A stretch of 64,000 nucleotides of DNA from Nocardioides sp. BP30 (lineage in GTDB: Bacteria; Actinomycetota; Actinomycetes; Propionibacteriales; Nocardioidaceae): contig NZ_CP123620.1 of NCBI RefSeq assembly GCF_029873215.1, positions 3,286,001-3,350,000 of the forward strand. The letters are read 5' to 3'. Shown piece after piece: positions 8,553 to 17,339 of the stretch; the first letter of the stretch is position 1; each line of letters opens with the position of its first letter. A program made the translations under genes and the position numbers. The notes under the pieces are model-generated. The model was not told the DNA's origin. It ran no database searches and saw nothing but the letters and a program-made list of their open reading frames with translations.

Positions 8553-9353
8553 ATGGGCTCCGCCGCGACGATCAGGGCCTGGCGCCCGGAGATCGCCGGC
8601 GTTGCCGAGGTGCTGCATGCGCACTTCCCGCGGCACGCCTACCCGCCGCACACGCACGGCACCTGGACCCTGCTCGTGGTCGACAGCGGCACCATCGGGT
8701 TCGAGCTCGGCCGGCACGACCACGGCGCGATGCCCTCCCTGGTGACGCTGCTGCCGCCGCACGTGCCGCACGACGGGCACAACGCCACCAGCGCCGGCTT
8801 CCGCAAGCGGGTGATCTACCTGGAGGAGGAGGTCCTCGGTGCCGAACGGATCGGCGCTGCCGTCGATCGGCCCGGGTGGCGCGACGGCGATCTGCTGGCG
8901 GCGGTGCGCGGCCTGGACGACGCGCTCGGCCGCCGGCACGACCGGTTCGAGGCCGAGGCGCGGCTGGCCCTGGTCGCCGACGCCCTGCACGAACGGCTCG
9001 ACCGTCGCCCGCGCCGGGCCGGTCCGGCGGCGAGCGACCGGCCGCTCGCCGCCCGGCTGCGTCGCCTCCTCGACGAGCGGCTCGCCGGGGAGGTCGTGCT
9101 GGCCGACCTCGCAGCGGAGCTGGGTGCCCACCCGACGCACCTGGTCCGCTCCTTCGGCCGGTCCTACGGGATCGCGCCGTACCGCTACCTGACCGGTCGC
9201 CGCCTCGACCACGCCCGCCGGCTGCTGCTCTCGGGCACCGCACCGTCGGTCGTCGCCGCCGAGGTCGGCTTCTACGACCAGGCGCATCTGACCCGGCACT
9301 TCCGTCGGCTGCTCGGCACCACGCCGGCCGCTTACGCGCGCTCGGCCCGGTGA
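8553..9353 (+). CDS. AraC family transcriptional regulator
   Basis: 266 residues. N-terminal cupin-like sensing domain (HAHFPRHAYPPHTHGTWTLLVV, with a histidine-rich H-x-H segment that could bind ligand or metal), then a C-terminal double helix-turn-helix (LADLAAELGAHPTHLVRSFGRSYGIAPYRYL and VVAAEVGFYDQAHLTRHFRRLLGTTPAAY), the AraC signature. TACGTT ends 6 bases before the ATG with no Shine-Dalgarno, so a leaderless transcript is likely and fixes the start. It probably controls the divergent DUF2000 gene. Confidence 0.88.
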   Translation: MGSAATIRAWRPEIAGVAEVLHAHFPRHAYPPHTHGTWTLLVVDSGTIGFELGRHDHGAMPSLVTLLPPHVPHDGHNATSAGFRKRVIYLEEEVLGAERIGAAVDRPGWRDGDLLAAVRGLDDALGRRHDRFEAEARLALVADALHERLDRRPRRAGPAASDRPLAARLRRLLDERLAGEVVLADLAAELGAHPTHLVRSFGRSYGIAPYRYLTGRRLDHARRLLLSGTAPSVVAAEVGFYDQAHLTRHFRRLLGTTPAAYARSAR

Positions 9354-9361
9354 CCCAACCC

Positions 9362-9430
9362 CGAGACGTCACGTATCGGGGGTCGAGAGGCCATCGCCCG
9401 GACACTCGACCCGCGATAGGTGACGTCTCG
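9362..9430. repeat. Long imperfect palindrome of a dispersed repeat
   Basis: Arms 9362-9387 and 9405-9430 are complementary at 24 of 26 positions (core CGAGACGTCAC ... GGGTCGAG) around a 17-base loop. The same 26-base arm recurs, with two changes, at 60636-60661. It follows the end of the AraC gene and may act as a terminator, but the second copy makes it a repeat family. Confidence 0.75.
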
Positions 9431-9497
9431 ACCTGCGAAAGGTGACGGGTCGGCATAGAACGGCTCAGGCCTGCCCCGAGAGTGCCGATAGGCCGAT

Positions 9498-10850
9498 GTG
9501 CACGAGTTCGTCGCGCAGGATCGCGAAGCGCTCAACGACATCGCTGCGTGGACGGCCGCGCGGTTGTCCGATCCCTCAGCCGTGCCTGCGTACGGCCGCG
9601 CCGGCGAGCCCGGGACGGGAGCCGAGCCGCTGCCCGCGCTGGCGAGCGAGGGCATCGGTACCGACGCGGCGTGGGCCTGGGTCCGCGACGCCGTCCTGCC
9701 CACGGCCTTCGCCACCGACCACCCGCGCTACCTCGCCTTCGTCGGGGGCGCTCCCACGCCTGCCGCGGTCCTGACCGACGCGGCCCTCTCGGCGGCATCG
9801 GTGTACGGCGGCAGCGAGCTGGAGGCGGGGACGGTCGTGACGGCCGAGCGGGCGGCTCTCGGGTGGCTGTGCGCGTTCCTCGGCTACCCCGCCGAGGCGC
9901 ACGGAGCGTTCGTCAGCGGCGGCTCGCTGGCGAACCTCAGCGCCCTTGTCGCGGCCCGGCACGGGCGCCGTACGGCGGCGGGCGCGCCGCCCGGCGTCAT
10001 CGTGATGTCCGCCTCGGCGCACGCCTCGGTGCGAGCCGCCGCCGCGATCATGGGATGCGAGGTCGTGCCGGCCGGTACGGCCGACGGCCGGCTGCGCGCC
10101 GCCGATCTCGCTCCGGTCCTCGACGCGCACGACCCCGACGACGTCGTCGCCGTGGTCGCGAGTGCCGGTGCCACGAACACCGGCGCGGTGGACGCGCTGG
10201 CCGAGATCGCGGCCCTCTGCGCCGAGCGGGAGGTCTGGCTGCACGTCGACGCCGCCTACGGGGGCGCAGCCATGCTCTCGCCCTGCCATCGCGAGGCGTT
10301 CGCCGGCATCGAGCGCGCCGACTCCATCACGATCGATCCGCACAAGTGGCTCTTCACGCCCTACGAGTGTGCGGCGATCCTCTACCGCGATCCCCACCGT
10401 GCCCGCGCGGCCCACCGCCAGCGGGCCGAGTACCTCGAGGCGGCCCACGAGGCCGCGGACAACCCGGCCGACTACGCCGTGCACCTGACCCGGCGCGCGC
10501 GGGGGCTGCCGCTGTGGGCCTCCCTGCTGGCCAACGGCACCGACGCGTACGTCGACGCTGTCGAGCAATGCCTCACGACCGCCGGCTACGCCGCCAAGCA
10601 GATCGAGGCCAGCCCGACGCTGGAGCTGGCCACCGCGCCGCAGCTGTCGGTGGTGCTGTTCCGCCGTACGGGATGGGGTGCGGCCGAGTACGAGCAGTGG
10701 TCGCAGGCGGCGCGCCGCAGCGGCCTCGGGCTGGTCACGCCGACCACCTTCGGCGACGAGCCGGTGCTGCGACTCTGCTTCGTCAACCCGCGCACGACGG
10801 CCACCGATGTCGACCTGCTCCTGATGAGCCTGAAGGACGATCTGCCCTGA
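9498..10850 (+). CDS. Pyridoxal-phosphate-dependent (group II-type) amino-acid decarboxylase
   Basis: 450 residues, GTG start. The aspartate-decarboxylase-superfamily fold is clear: SGGSLANLSAL for phosphate binding, a histidine stacking on the cofactor (ASAHASV), HVDAAYGGAAML with the Asp that pairs with the pyridine nitrogen, and DPHKWLF with the Schiff-base lysine at about residue 283. Likely a decarboxylase of an aromatic or acidic amino acid (DOPA/Trp/Glu/diaminobutyrate type); the substrate cannot be assigned. It stands alone; the next gene starts 108 bases on. Confidence 0.87.
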   Translation: MHEFVAQDREALNDIAAWTAARLSDPSAVPAYGRAGEPGTGAEPLPALASEGIGTDAAWAWVRDAVLPTAFATDHPRYLAFVGGAPTPAAVLTDAALSAASVYGGSELEAGTVVTAERAALGWLCAFLGYPAEAHGAFVSGGSLANLSALVAARHGRRTAAGAPPGVIVMSASAHASVRAAAAIMGCEVVPAGTADGRLRAADLAPVLDAHDPDDVVAVVASAGATNTGAVDALAEIAALCAEREVWLHVDAAYGGAAMLSPCHREAFAGIERADSITIDPHKWLFTPYECAAILYRDPHRARAAHRQRAEYLEAAHEAADNPADYAVHLTRRARGLPLWASLLANGTDAYVDAVEQCLTTAGYAAKQIEASPTLELATAPQLSVVLFRRTGWGAAEYEQWSQAARRSGLGLVTPTTFGDEPVLRLCFVNPRTTATDVDLLLMSLKDDLP

Positions 10851-10957
10851 ACGACCGCCGCCGGACCGAGCGCCGGGCCACCGCACCGACCGGGTCGTCG
10901 ACCGACGCACCGGCAACCGAAATGCCGACAAGACGCCAGCTCTGGGTAAGGGGACAC

Positions 10958-13504
10958 ATGGAGCGCCGCGCCAAGGAGACCGAGACCTCCGTGCCGAGCA
11001 CGCATCCCGCGTCCGGCACGGTCGCCGGCACGCGCCGGCGCACCGCCGCCGCGCACCGCACCATCGGCCGGCTCTCCTGGGTGGTGCTGGTCGGCGGCCT
11101 GGCTGCCAACCAGATCGCCGAGACGGCGTCGTACCAGACCGCGCAGGCGATCCTGCTGACGACGCTGACGGCCTTCTTCCCGCTCCTGGTGGTCCGGCTG
11201 GTCCTGGCCGCCCGCCTCTATCCCACCCGCCGGATCCCGCTGCTGATGCTGGCGGTCACGGTGACGGTCTGGTCGCTGGGCTCGCTGGTGGTCAATGCGG
11301 CGAGCCTGGAGGAGCAGCAGAACTTCCCAGCGCCCGGCGAATGGCTCTTCCTGGCCTCCTACCTGGGCCTGGTCGGCTACCTGATCCTCGACGTGGACAG
11401 GAAGCAGAGCCGCCTGACCCGCAGCTGGCTCGACGTGGCGGTGATCTGCGGCGCGATGTCGTGCCTGGCCTCGCTCCTGCTGGTAACACCGATCAAGCTG
11501 GCCTCGGGCGAGGAGGGGCTGCCGCTGCTGCTCGCGCTGATGTACCCGCTCGCCGACCTCGCGCTGTCGATGGTGGTGCTCGGCCAGGCGCTGCTGCAGA
11601 CCCGCACTGACCAGCGCAAGTCGCTGATGCTCGGCGCCGCGTTCGTGCTGCTCGCCTGCGCGGACTCGGGCTTCGCCCTGCAGGTCTCGGCCCCGACCTA
11701 CGACTTCGGCAACACCAGCAACGCGCTGTGGGGCGGTGCCTGGGCCCTGCTGGTCGCGGCGGCCTGCCGTCCCGAGCAGCGCGTGCTGCGCACGATCCCG
11801 AAGCTGGCCGGCACCCGCCTGCTGGTGACAGCGGGGGCGGTCGCCCTGGCCGTCCTCACGATCCGGCCCGACGACACCCTCGCCTTCTACACCGTGCCGC
11901 CCGCTGTCGTGACCCTGGCAGCCGTCGGGGCGCGGATGGTGCTCGCGCTGCGCGACGCCAACCGGGCCACCGAGGCGTTCGCGCTCTCGCAGACCGACGA
12001 CCTGACCAAGCTGCCCAACCGCCGGGCGGTCCGGGCCCACCTGACCCGGTGCCTGGCCGAGCGGCGCCCGTTGAGCCTGATGCTGCTGGACCTGGACGGG
12101 TTCAAGGAGATCAACGACGCCCTGGGGCACCACGCGGGCGACGTGGTGTTGACGTTCGTCGCGGTGCGCATGCAGGAGGCCGTCGCGGGCGACGGCCTGG
12201 TGGCCCGCCTCGGCGGCGACGAGTTCGCGATCCTGCTGGAGACGGTGGACGAGATCGCCCTGGTCGAGACGGCCCACCGGGTGCTGCGCGAGCTGGCCGA
12301 GCCGATCATGGTCGACGGGATCGAGATCTCCCCGGCCGGCTCGATCGGGATCACGGTGGTCAAGGACAGTGACACCGACAGCGGCGAGGTGCTCCGGCGC
12401 GCCGACGTCGCGATGTACCAGGCGAAGAGCTCGCGCGCCGGCGCGGCACTCTACGACGCCCACCTCGACGAGTTCTCCCGGTCCCGGCTCGAGCTCGCCG
12501 AGGACCTGCGCCGCGGGATCGCCGACGAGCAGATCGAGGTCTGGTACCAGCCGCAGGTCGACACCACCACGATGCAGGTCCACGCCCTGGAGGCGCTGGT
12601 GCGGTGGCGGCATCCGACCCAGGGCCTGCTCAGCCCGATCGCCTTCCTGCCGGCCGCACGCCGGGTCGGCCTGATGGGTCTGCTGTCGGACGCGATCGCC
12701 TGGCAGGCGGTCCGCGACCTGCACCGGCTGCTGGCGGCCGGGCTGGACCTGCGCCTGGCCATCAACTGCGCTCCCCCCGAGCTGCTCAGCCAGACCTTCC
12801 TCCCTCGCCTCTACCACGCCCTGCGGGAGTGGGACGTGCCCGCCGACCGGCTGGTCCTGGAGGTCACCGAGGACTCGTTCCTGGCCGATCCCCAGCGCGC
12901 CCGCGACATCCTGCTCGAGGTGCGCGAGCACGGGATCCAGGTCTCCATCGACGACTACGGCACCGGGTTCTCCTCGCTCACCTACCTGCGCAACCTGCCG
13001 GTGCAGGAGCTGAAGGTCGATCGGTCGCTGGTCCACGACGTCTCCACCGACGACCGGAGCCGGATGATCGTCGCCTCCACGATCCAGCTCGCGCACGCCC
13101 TCGACATGCGCATCGTCGCCGAGGGCGTGGAGAACGCCACCGACCTGGCCACGCTCGTCGCGATGGGTGTCGACAGCCTCCAGGGCTACCACCTCTCCCG
13201 GCCGATGCCGGCCGCCGAGGTGGAGCGGTGGGTGCGGGAGTGGGCCGCCGGCGCCGCGGGGCCGGGTGACGCCGAGGACGCCGAGGACGCCGAGGACGCC
13301 GAGCACTCCCAGGACATCCCGGACGCCCCCGAGTACACCGACAGCCCCCGGACGACCCAGGAGCACGCCGACGGTTGCGAGGACACCGGCCCGGAGGCGC
13401 TCTCCCATCCGCTGACGCCCGCACCGTCGCGCTCCACCCGGGTGCGCATCGGGCGGCAGTCCTCGCATCCGCCGACGGACCCACCCGGAGATGCACTACC
13501 GTGA
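10958..13504 (+). CDS. Membrane GGDEF-EAL protein (diguanylate cyclase/c-di-GMP phosphodiesterase)
   Basis: 848 residues from ATG 10958, chosen for the AAGGGG 6 bases upstream; ATG 10922 in frame is an alternative. An N-terminal membrane domain of about nine helices (residues 35-330) is followed by a GGDEF domain with intact catalytic GGDEF at 419-423 and an EAL domain with intact EAL at 545-547, plus the downstream DDYGTGFSSLTYLRNLP loop and KVDRS. Both activities may therefore be functional. The C-terminal tail (about 100 residues) is acidic and disordered and contains four copies of a 9-base unit (DAE repeats) at 13268-13303. It overlaps the possible upstream starts of the next gene. Confidence 0.9.
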   Translation: MERRAKETETSVPSTHPASGTVAGTRRRTAAAHRTIGRLSWVVLVGGLAANQIAETASYQTAQAILLTTLTAFFPLLVVRLVLAARLYPTRRIPLLMLAVTVTVWSLGSLVVNAASLEEQQNFPAPGEWLFLASYLGLVGYLILDVDRKQSRLTRSWLDVAVICGAMSCLASLLLVTPIKLASGEEGLPLLLALMYPLADLALSMVVLGQALLQTRTDQRKSLMLGAAFVLLACADSGFALQVSAPTYDFGNTSNALWGGAWALLVAAACRPEQRVLRTIPKLAGTRLLVTAGAVALAVLTIRPDDTLAFYTVPPAVVTLAAVGARMVLALRDANRATEAFALSQTDDLTKLPNRRAVRAHLTRCLAERRPLSLMLLDLDGFKEINDALGHHAGDVVLTFVAVRMQEAVAGDGLVARLGGDEFAILLETVDEIALVETAHRVLRELAEPIMVDGIEISPAGSIGITVVKDSDTDSGEVLRRADVAMYQAKSSRAGAALYDAHLDEFSRSRLELAEDLRRGIADEQIEVWYQPQVDTTTMQVHALEALVRWRHPTQGLLSPIAFLPAARRVGLMGLLSDAIAWQAVRDLHRLLAAGLDLRLAINCAPPELLSQTFLPRLYHALREWDVPADRLVLEVTEDSFLADPQRARDILLEVREHGIQVSIDDYGTGFSSLTYLRNLPVQELKVDRSLVHDVSTDDRSRMIVASTIQLAHALDMRIVAEGVENATDLATLVAMGVDSLQGYHLSRPMPAAEVERWVREWAAGAAGPGDAEDAEDAEDAEHSQDIPDAPEYTDSPRTTQEHADGCEDTGPEALSHPLTPAPSRSTRVRIGRQSSHPPTDPPGDALP
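13268..13303 (+). repeat. Four tandem copies of a 9-base unit
   Basis: GACGCCGAG repeated four times in frame, coding Asp-Ala-Glu repeats in the disordered tail of the GGDEF-EAL protein. Copy number could vary between strains. Confidence 0.85.
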
Positions 13505-13532
13505 CGTGGCGATCCGAGACAGGGAGATCTGG

Positions 13533-14291
13533 ATGACCGGCACACCTCTGCGCTTCGTCCTCGACCCGGTCGGAGACGAGCTCGAAGCAGCCTTGGCCTG
13601 CGAGGCCCAAGTGTTCCTCAGCACCTACGGCAACACCGCCGAGGAGTTCGAGCGGGAGTACGGCGCCTACGACGCCCAGACCGGCTTCATGACGGTGCTC
13701 GACGAGAACGGCTGGGCGTTGGCGACCACGCGCTTCATCGCGCCCGGCCCCGCCGGCCTCAAGACGCTCAACGACACCGCCCGGCCGCCCTGGGGCGTGG
13801 ACGGCATCCGCTCGGCCCGCGCCGCCGGCATCGACCCCGACCGGACCTGGGACGTCGCGACCATCGCCGTACGGCGCGCGCCCGGCCGCACGACGCTGTG
13901 CTCGGCCGCGCTCTACCACGGCATCGTCACCGCCGCCCTGGCCAACGGCATCGAGTCGATCGTGATGATCATGGACGCCCGGCCCCGCCGGCTGCTCTCC
14001 GCCTCCGGGCTGCACCCCAACGTGCTGCCGGGCACCGGCGAGGGTGAGTATCTCGGCTCGCCGAACAGCATCCCGCTGTGGGCAAACCTCCACCGGATGT
14101 TCGACCAGCAGCGGCGCAGCAACCCCGAGGCCTACCGGCTGATCTATCAGGCGATCGGCCTGGACGGCATCACCCTGCCGACCGACTGGACCTGGCGATC
14201 GCGCGCGGCCGCCGGCACCGAGGTGGCCGGGGGCGACGACACCGTCGTGCCGACGCCCCGACGCGGACCGGTCAGCCCGACCCGGCGCTGA
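13533..14291 (+). CDS. GNAT-fold, autoinducer-synthase-like protein
   Basis: 252 residues from ATG 13533, which has GGGAG 9 bases upstream; an earlier in-frame ATG at 13491 would overlap the preceding gene by 14 bases and lacks a good site. The layout resembles acyl-homoserine-lactone-synthase/GNAT proteins: an N-terminal CEAQVFLSTYGNT segment, a long acidic stretch, strand FMTVLDENGWALATTRFI, then a W-D-V-A-T-I-A-V-R-R strand and a helix (LCSAALYHGIVTAALANGIESIVMIMD). This assignment is from pattern only and is moderate at best. Its position 28 bases after a c-di-GMP enzyme suggests a shared signalling role. Confidence 0.6.
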   Translation: MTGTPLRFVLDPVGDELEAALACEAQVFLSTYGNTAEEFEREYGAYDAQTGFMTVLDENGWALATTRFIAPGPAGLKTLNDTARPPWGVDGIRSARAAGIDPDRTWDVATIAVRRAPGRTTLCSAALYHGIVTAALANGIESIVMIMDARPRRLLSASGLHPNVLPGTGEGEYLGSPNSIPLWANLHRMFDQQRRSNPEAYRLIYQAIGLDGITLPTDWTWRSRAAAGTEVAGGDDTVVPTPRRGPVSPTRR

Positions 14292-14301
14292 CCGCTCCCC
14301 C

Positions 14302-15489
14302 TCACGGGTTGAAGACGACCTTGACCATGCCGTCCTTCTTGGCCCGGAAGTCGGCGTAGGCCTGCGGCGCCTCGTCCAGGGACAGGTGATGGGTCGCGAA
14401 CGACTCCACCCCGAGGACGTCCTCGTCCTGCTCGAGCAGCTTGAGGATGTCGTCGCTCCACCGGCGGACGTTGGCCTGCCCCATCCGCAGCTGCACCTGC
14501 TTGTCGAACAGCTGCATCATCGGGATCGGATCCACGGCACCGCCGTAGACGCCGGAGATCGACACGGTCCCGCCGCGACGTACGGCCTCGAAGGCGGCTG
14601 TGAGCGCGGCGAGCCGATCGATCCCGGCCTTCTTCATGAACGGCTGCGCGATCGCGTCGGGCAGCAGCCCGACGACCTTCTGGGTCATCTCGACGAACGG
14701 CGAGCCGTGCGCCTCCATCCCGACGGCGTCGATCACCGCGTCGGCACCGCGGCCGTGGGTGCGGGCGCGGACCTCGTCGGCGAAGTCCTTGCCGACCTCG
14801 TCCACGTTGATCACCTCGGCGCCGCGGGCGGCGACCCGGGCGAGCCGTTCGGCCACCCGGTCGGCGACGATCACGTTAACGCCGCGGTGCAGAGCGATCC
14901 GGGCGGCCATGTCCCCGATCGGGCCGGCACCCATCACGAGCAGCGTCTGGTCGGAGCCCGAGACCCCGGCGTACTCGACGGCCTGCCAGGCGGTGGGCAG
15001 CACGTCGGAGAGGAACACGAACCGGTCGTCGGAGGGGCCCTCGGGCACCTTGATCGCACCGTAGGAGGCGTAGGGAACCCGCAGGAACTCCGCCTGGCCG
15101 CCGGGCACCTGGCCGTAGAGCATGCTGTAGCCCAGCAGGCTCGCGCCGGTGCCGTGCTCCCGGTTCTGGGTGGTCTCGCACTGGCTCTGCAGGCCCTGGC
15201 CGCACATCCAGCAGTCGCCGCAGCTGACGTTGAACGGGATCACGACACGGTCGCCGCGCTGGAGGTTGGTCACGCCGGGTCCCACCTCCTCGACGATGCC
15301 CATCGGCTCGTGGCCGACGATGTCGCCCGGCGTCATGAACGGCGAGAGCGGCTCGTAGAGGTGCAGGTCGGAGCCGCACAGCCCGGTCGTGGTGACGCGG
15401 ATGATCGCGTCGGTGGGTTGGTCGATCGTCGGGTCCGGCACCTGCTCGACGCTGATCTGCTTCGGGCCCTGCCAGGTCACTGCTCGCAT
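14302..15489 (-). CDS. Zinc-dependent alcohol dehydrogenase (formaldehyde-dehydrogenase-like MDR)
   Basis: 395 residues. The catalytic-zinc Cys in TTGLCGSDLHLYEP, GHEPMGIVEEVG, the four-cysteine structural-zinc loop (CGDCWMCGQGLQSQCE) and the NAD-binding GAGPIGDMAARIAL are all intact. The inserted SLLGYSMLYGQVPGGQAEFLRVPYA and the internal region around residue 250-300 match the glutathione-independent formaldehyde dehydrogenase-like branch. It probably oxidises short or bulky alcohols/aldehydes with NAD(P). Monocistronic; convergent with the GNAT-like gene. Confidence 0.88.
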   Translation of the reverse strand: MRAVTWQGPKQISVEQVPDPTIDQPTDAIIRVTTTGLCGSDLHLYEPLSPFMTPGDIVGHEPMGIVEEVGPGVTNLQRGDRVVIPFNVSCGDCWMCGQGLQSQCETTQNREHGTGASLLGYSMLYGQVPGGQAEFLRVPYASYGAIKVPEGPSDDRFVFLSDVLPTAWQAVEYAGVSGSDQTLLVMGAGPIGDMAARIALHRGVNVIVADRVAERLARVAARGAEVINVDEVGKDFADEVRARTHGRGADAVIDAVGMEAHGSPFVEMTQKVVGLLPDAIAQPFMKKAGIDRLAALTAAFEAVRRGGTVSISGVYGGAVDPIPMMQLFDKQVQLRMGQANVRRWSDDILKLLEQDEDVLGVESFATHHLSLDEAPQAYADFRAKKDGMVKVVFNP

Positions 15490-15561
15490 CTGCGCTCCTC
15501 GTGTGGGACGTCTGTCGCCGGTCCGGTACCCGACGCCGGGATCACCACCGCTCGGCGCTGC

Positions 15562-15885
15562 TCAGCTCGGCGTCGGATCGGGTCCGGCCGGCCGCTCGCC
15601 GGGCGCCGGCACGGGTGCGCTCCACCTCTCCTGCCGCTCCGCTCGGGACTGCTCCCACCAGGGGGTGCCGCGCTCGCCGAGGGCGACCTTCGCGGCCTGC
15701 ACGCCCCGGCGGGCGGCCCCCTCGGCGGCGGTCCCCTTCGTACGGCGCACCTCGCGCCGCCACGCCATCAGGACGCGGGTGAGCTCATCGCGACGCTGAG
15801 CGGGGATCTCGGGGTCCGTGGCGCGCCACTTCCGCCCGTCGATCACGACGTGGTGACCGTCGGGGGTCCGCTCCGACCGGCTCAT
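15562..15885 (-). CDS. Small conserved actinobacterial protein (hypothetical)
   Basis: 107 residues, highly charged, starting MSRSERTPDGHHVVIDGRKWRA and containing a long basic helix (RRDELTRVLMAWRREVRRTKG) and GERGTPWWEQ. Short proteins of this kind are widespread in actinobacteria, often mislabelled as Tol transporter; no function is known. TAGGCT ends 6 bases before the ATG, suggesting a leaderless mRNA. Confidence 0.75.
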   Translation of the reverse strand: MSRSERTPDGHHVVIDGRKWRATDPEIPAQRRDELTRVLMAWRREVRRTKGTAAEGAARRGVQAAKVALGERGTPWWEQSRAERQERWSAPVPAPGERPAGPDPTPS

Positions 15886-15959
15886 CCGCCGAGCCTAGGC
15901 GAACGGGCTACCGTCGCCAGGAGGGGACGGCACGAGCGACGACACGAGAGTGAGGAAGC

Positions 15960-16613
15960 ATGGCGAAGATCCTGGTCCTGGGTGGGCACGGCAAGGTGGC
16001 CCTGCGGTTGGCGCCGCTGCTGGTCGAGCGCGGTGACGAGGTCACCAGCGTGTTCCGCAACCCGGCACAGGAGGCCGAGGTCGCGGCGACCGGCGCACAC
16101 CCGGTGGTGGCCGACGTGGAGACGCTCGACGTGGAGGGCCTCGCCGACCTCCTCCGCGGACACGACGCGGTGGTCTGGTCGGCGGGCGCCGGCGGCGGCG
16201 ATGCCGCGCGCACGTACGCCGTGGACAGGGACGCGGCGATCCGCAGCATGGATGCTGCCGTCGCGGCTGCCGTGCAGCGCTACGTGATGGTGTCCTATCT
16301 CGGGGCACGGCACGACCACGGCGTACCCCCGGACGACTCGTTCTTCGCCTACGCCGAGGCGAAGGCGGCAGCCGACGACCACCTGCGCTCGACCTCGCTC
16401 GCCTTCACCGTGCTCGGCCCGGGCCGTCTGACCCTCGACGAGCCGACCGGCCGGATCGACGTGATCACCGCCGACGACGACGGCGACACCTCGGTGAGCC
16501 GTGCCGACGTCGCTGCCGTCGTGGCGGCCACCCTGGCCGACGACAGCACGGTGGGTCGCACCATCGGGTTCCGCAACGGCGCGACGCCGATCGCCGAGGC
16601 GCTGCGGGGCTGA
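15960..16613 (+). CDS. Atypical SDR / NAD(P)H-binding protein
   Basis: 217 residues. GGHGKVALRLAPLL is the nucleotide-binding glycine motif of NAD(P)-binding atypical short-chain dehydrogenases (NmrA/YwnB type), with YVMVSYLGAR and a FFAYAEAKAAADDHLRSTSL stretch where the classical Tyr-x3-Lys lies (Y-x-x-x-K is present: YAEAK). Likely an oxidoreductase or redox sensor. TACCGT at 15909-15914 and GAGGAA before the ATG support the start. Confidence 0.83.
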   Translation: MAKILVLGGHGKVALRLAPLLVERGDEVTSVFRNPAQEAEVAATGAHPVVADVETLDVEGLADLLRGHDAVVWSAGAGGGDAARTYAVDRDAAIRSMDAAVAAAVQRYVMVSYLGARHDHGVPPDDSFFAYAEAKAAADDHLRSTSLAFTVLGPGRLTLDEPTGRIDVITADDDGDTSVSRADVAAVVAATLADDSTVGRTIGFRNGATPIAEALRG

Positions 16614-16618
16614 GCGAT

Positions 16619-16708
16619 GGTTGTGACCCCCAGGGGTCAGAACCGCAGGTTGGGGGGCGATGCTTTGCCCGACATCGTGCGGTTGTGACCCCCAGGGGTC
16701 ACAACCGC
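16619..16708. repeat. Two tandem palindromes between convergent genes
   Basis: Copy 1 at 16619-16646 and copy 2 at 16679-16708 share the sequence GGTTGTGACCCCCAGGGGTC. Copy 2 is a perfect 14-bp inverted repeat with a 2-base loop; copy 1 has one mismatch. They lie between the SDR and SRPBCC genes and probably terminate transcription from both sides. Confidence 0.75.
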
Positions 16709-16719
16709 CCGACAGCGGT

Positions 16720-17157
16720 TCAGCCCACCAACCCGTTGAGGACGTTGGTCAGGTCCTCCTCGGTGTCGCTGCCGATCTTCTCGAAGACCAGCTTCACCAG
16801 CGGCGCCGCCAGCTTGGCCGCGCCCTTCATCTCGATGACCGCCTCGTAGGTGACCTCGCTGCCGGTCCCGTGCGGCGCCACCGTGATGGTGTCGGTCGAG
16901 GTAGCGGAGTCGTTGCGGCCGACGAAGACGATCCGGTCCCCCGCCAGCTCGGTGAGCTCGTAGTCCAGCTCGGTGGTCATGCCCGCGATCTTGGACACGT
17001 TGTGCCACCGGCTCCCCACCCGGACCGGACCGGAGTCGAGGCGGGTGCACCGCTCGGTTCCCGGGTCCCACTGCTCGGCGTTGCCGAAGTCCTGGAGGTA
17101 GGCGATCACGACGGACGGGGACGGCTCGACGGTGAAGGTGCGGCTCACGGTGGTCAT
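16720..17157 (-). CDS. SRPBCC family protein
   Basis: 145 residues from ATG 17157. The pattern is that of polyketide-cyclase/START-like lipid-binding proteins: TFTVEPSPSVVIAYLQDFGNAEQWDPGT at the N-terminus, then alternating strands and a long C-terminal helix (AAPLVKLVFEKIGSDTEEDLTNVL). These bind hydrophobic ligands; no substrate can be inferred. Divergent from gnd. Confidence 0.85.
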   Translation of the reverse strand: MTTVSRTFTVEPSPSVVIAYLQDFGNAEQWDPGTERCTRLDSGPVRVGSRWHNVSKIAGMTTELDYELTELAGDRIVFVGRNDSATSTDTITVAPHGTGSEVTYEAVIEMKGAAKLAAPLVKLVFEKIGSDTEEDLTNVLNGLVG

Positions 17158-17339
17158 GCCCACCAGTGACCGCACGGGGCGCAGTTCAGTCGGCCGGGCT
17201 CGCCGTACCGGCTGCGAGCGGCCGACCATGGATTCCCGGCGCCCGCTCTGCAACGCTGGAGGAGAAGGGCGAGGCGAGGGGCATCCCTCCAGGCCGGCGG
17301 GCCGCGTCGCCGAACACCGAGCACGAGAAGAGCTGCGAC

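Noticed and set aside
10586..13468. 960-residue open frame antisense to the GGDEF-EAL gene
   Set aside because: It is a by-product of GC-biased third positions; the sequence is Arg/Gly/His/Gln-rich, has no domain, and the opposite strand carries intact catalytic motifs.
14386..16287. 633-residue open frame antisense to the alcohol dehydrogenase
   Set aside because: Shadow frame; it crosses two real genes on the other strand and one on the same strand in another frame.
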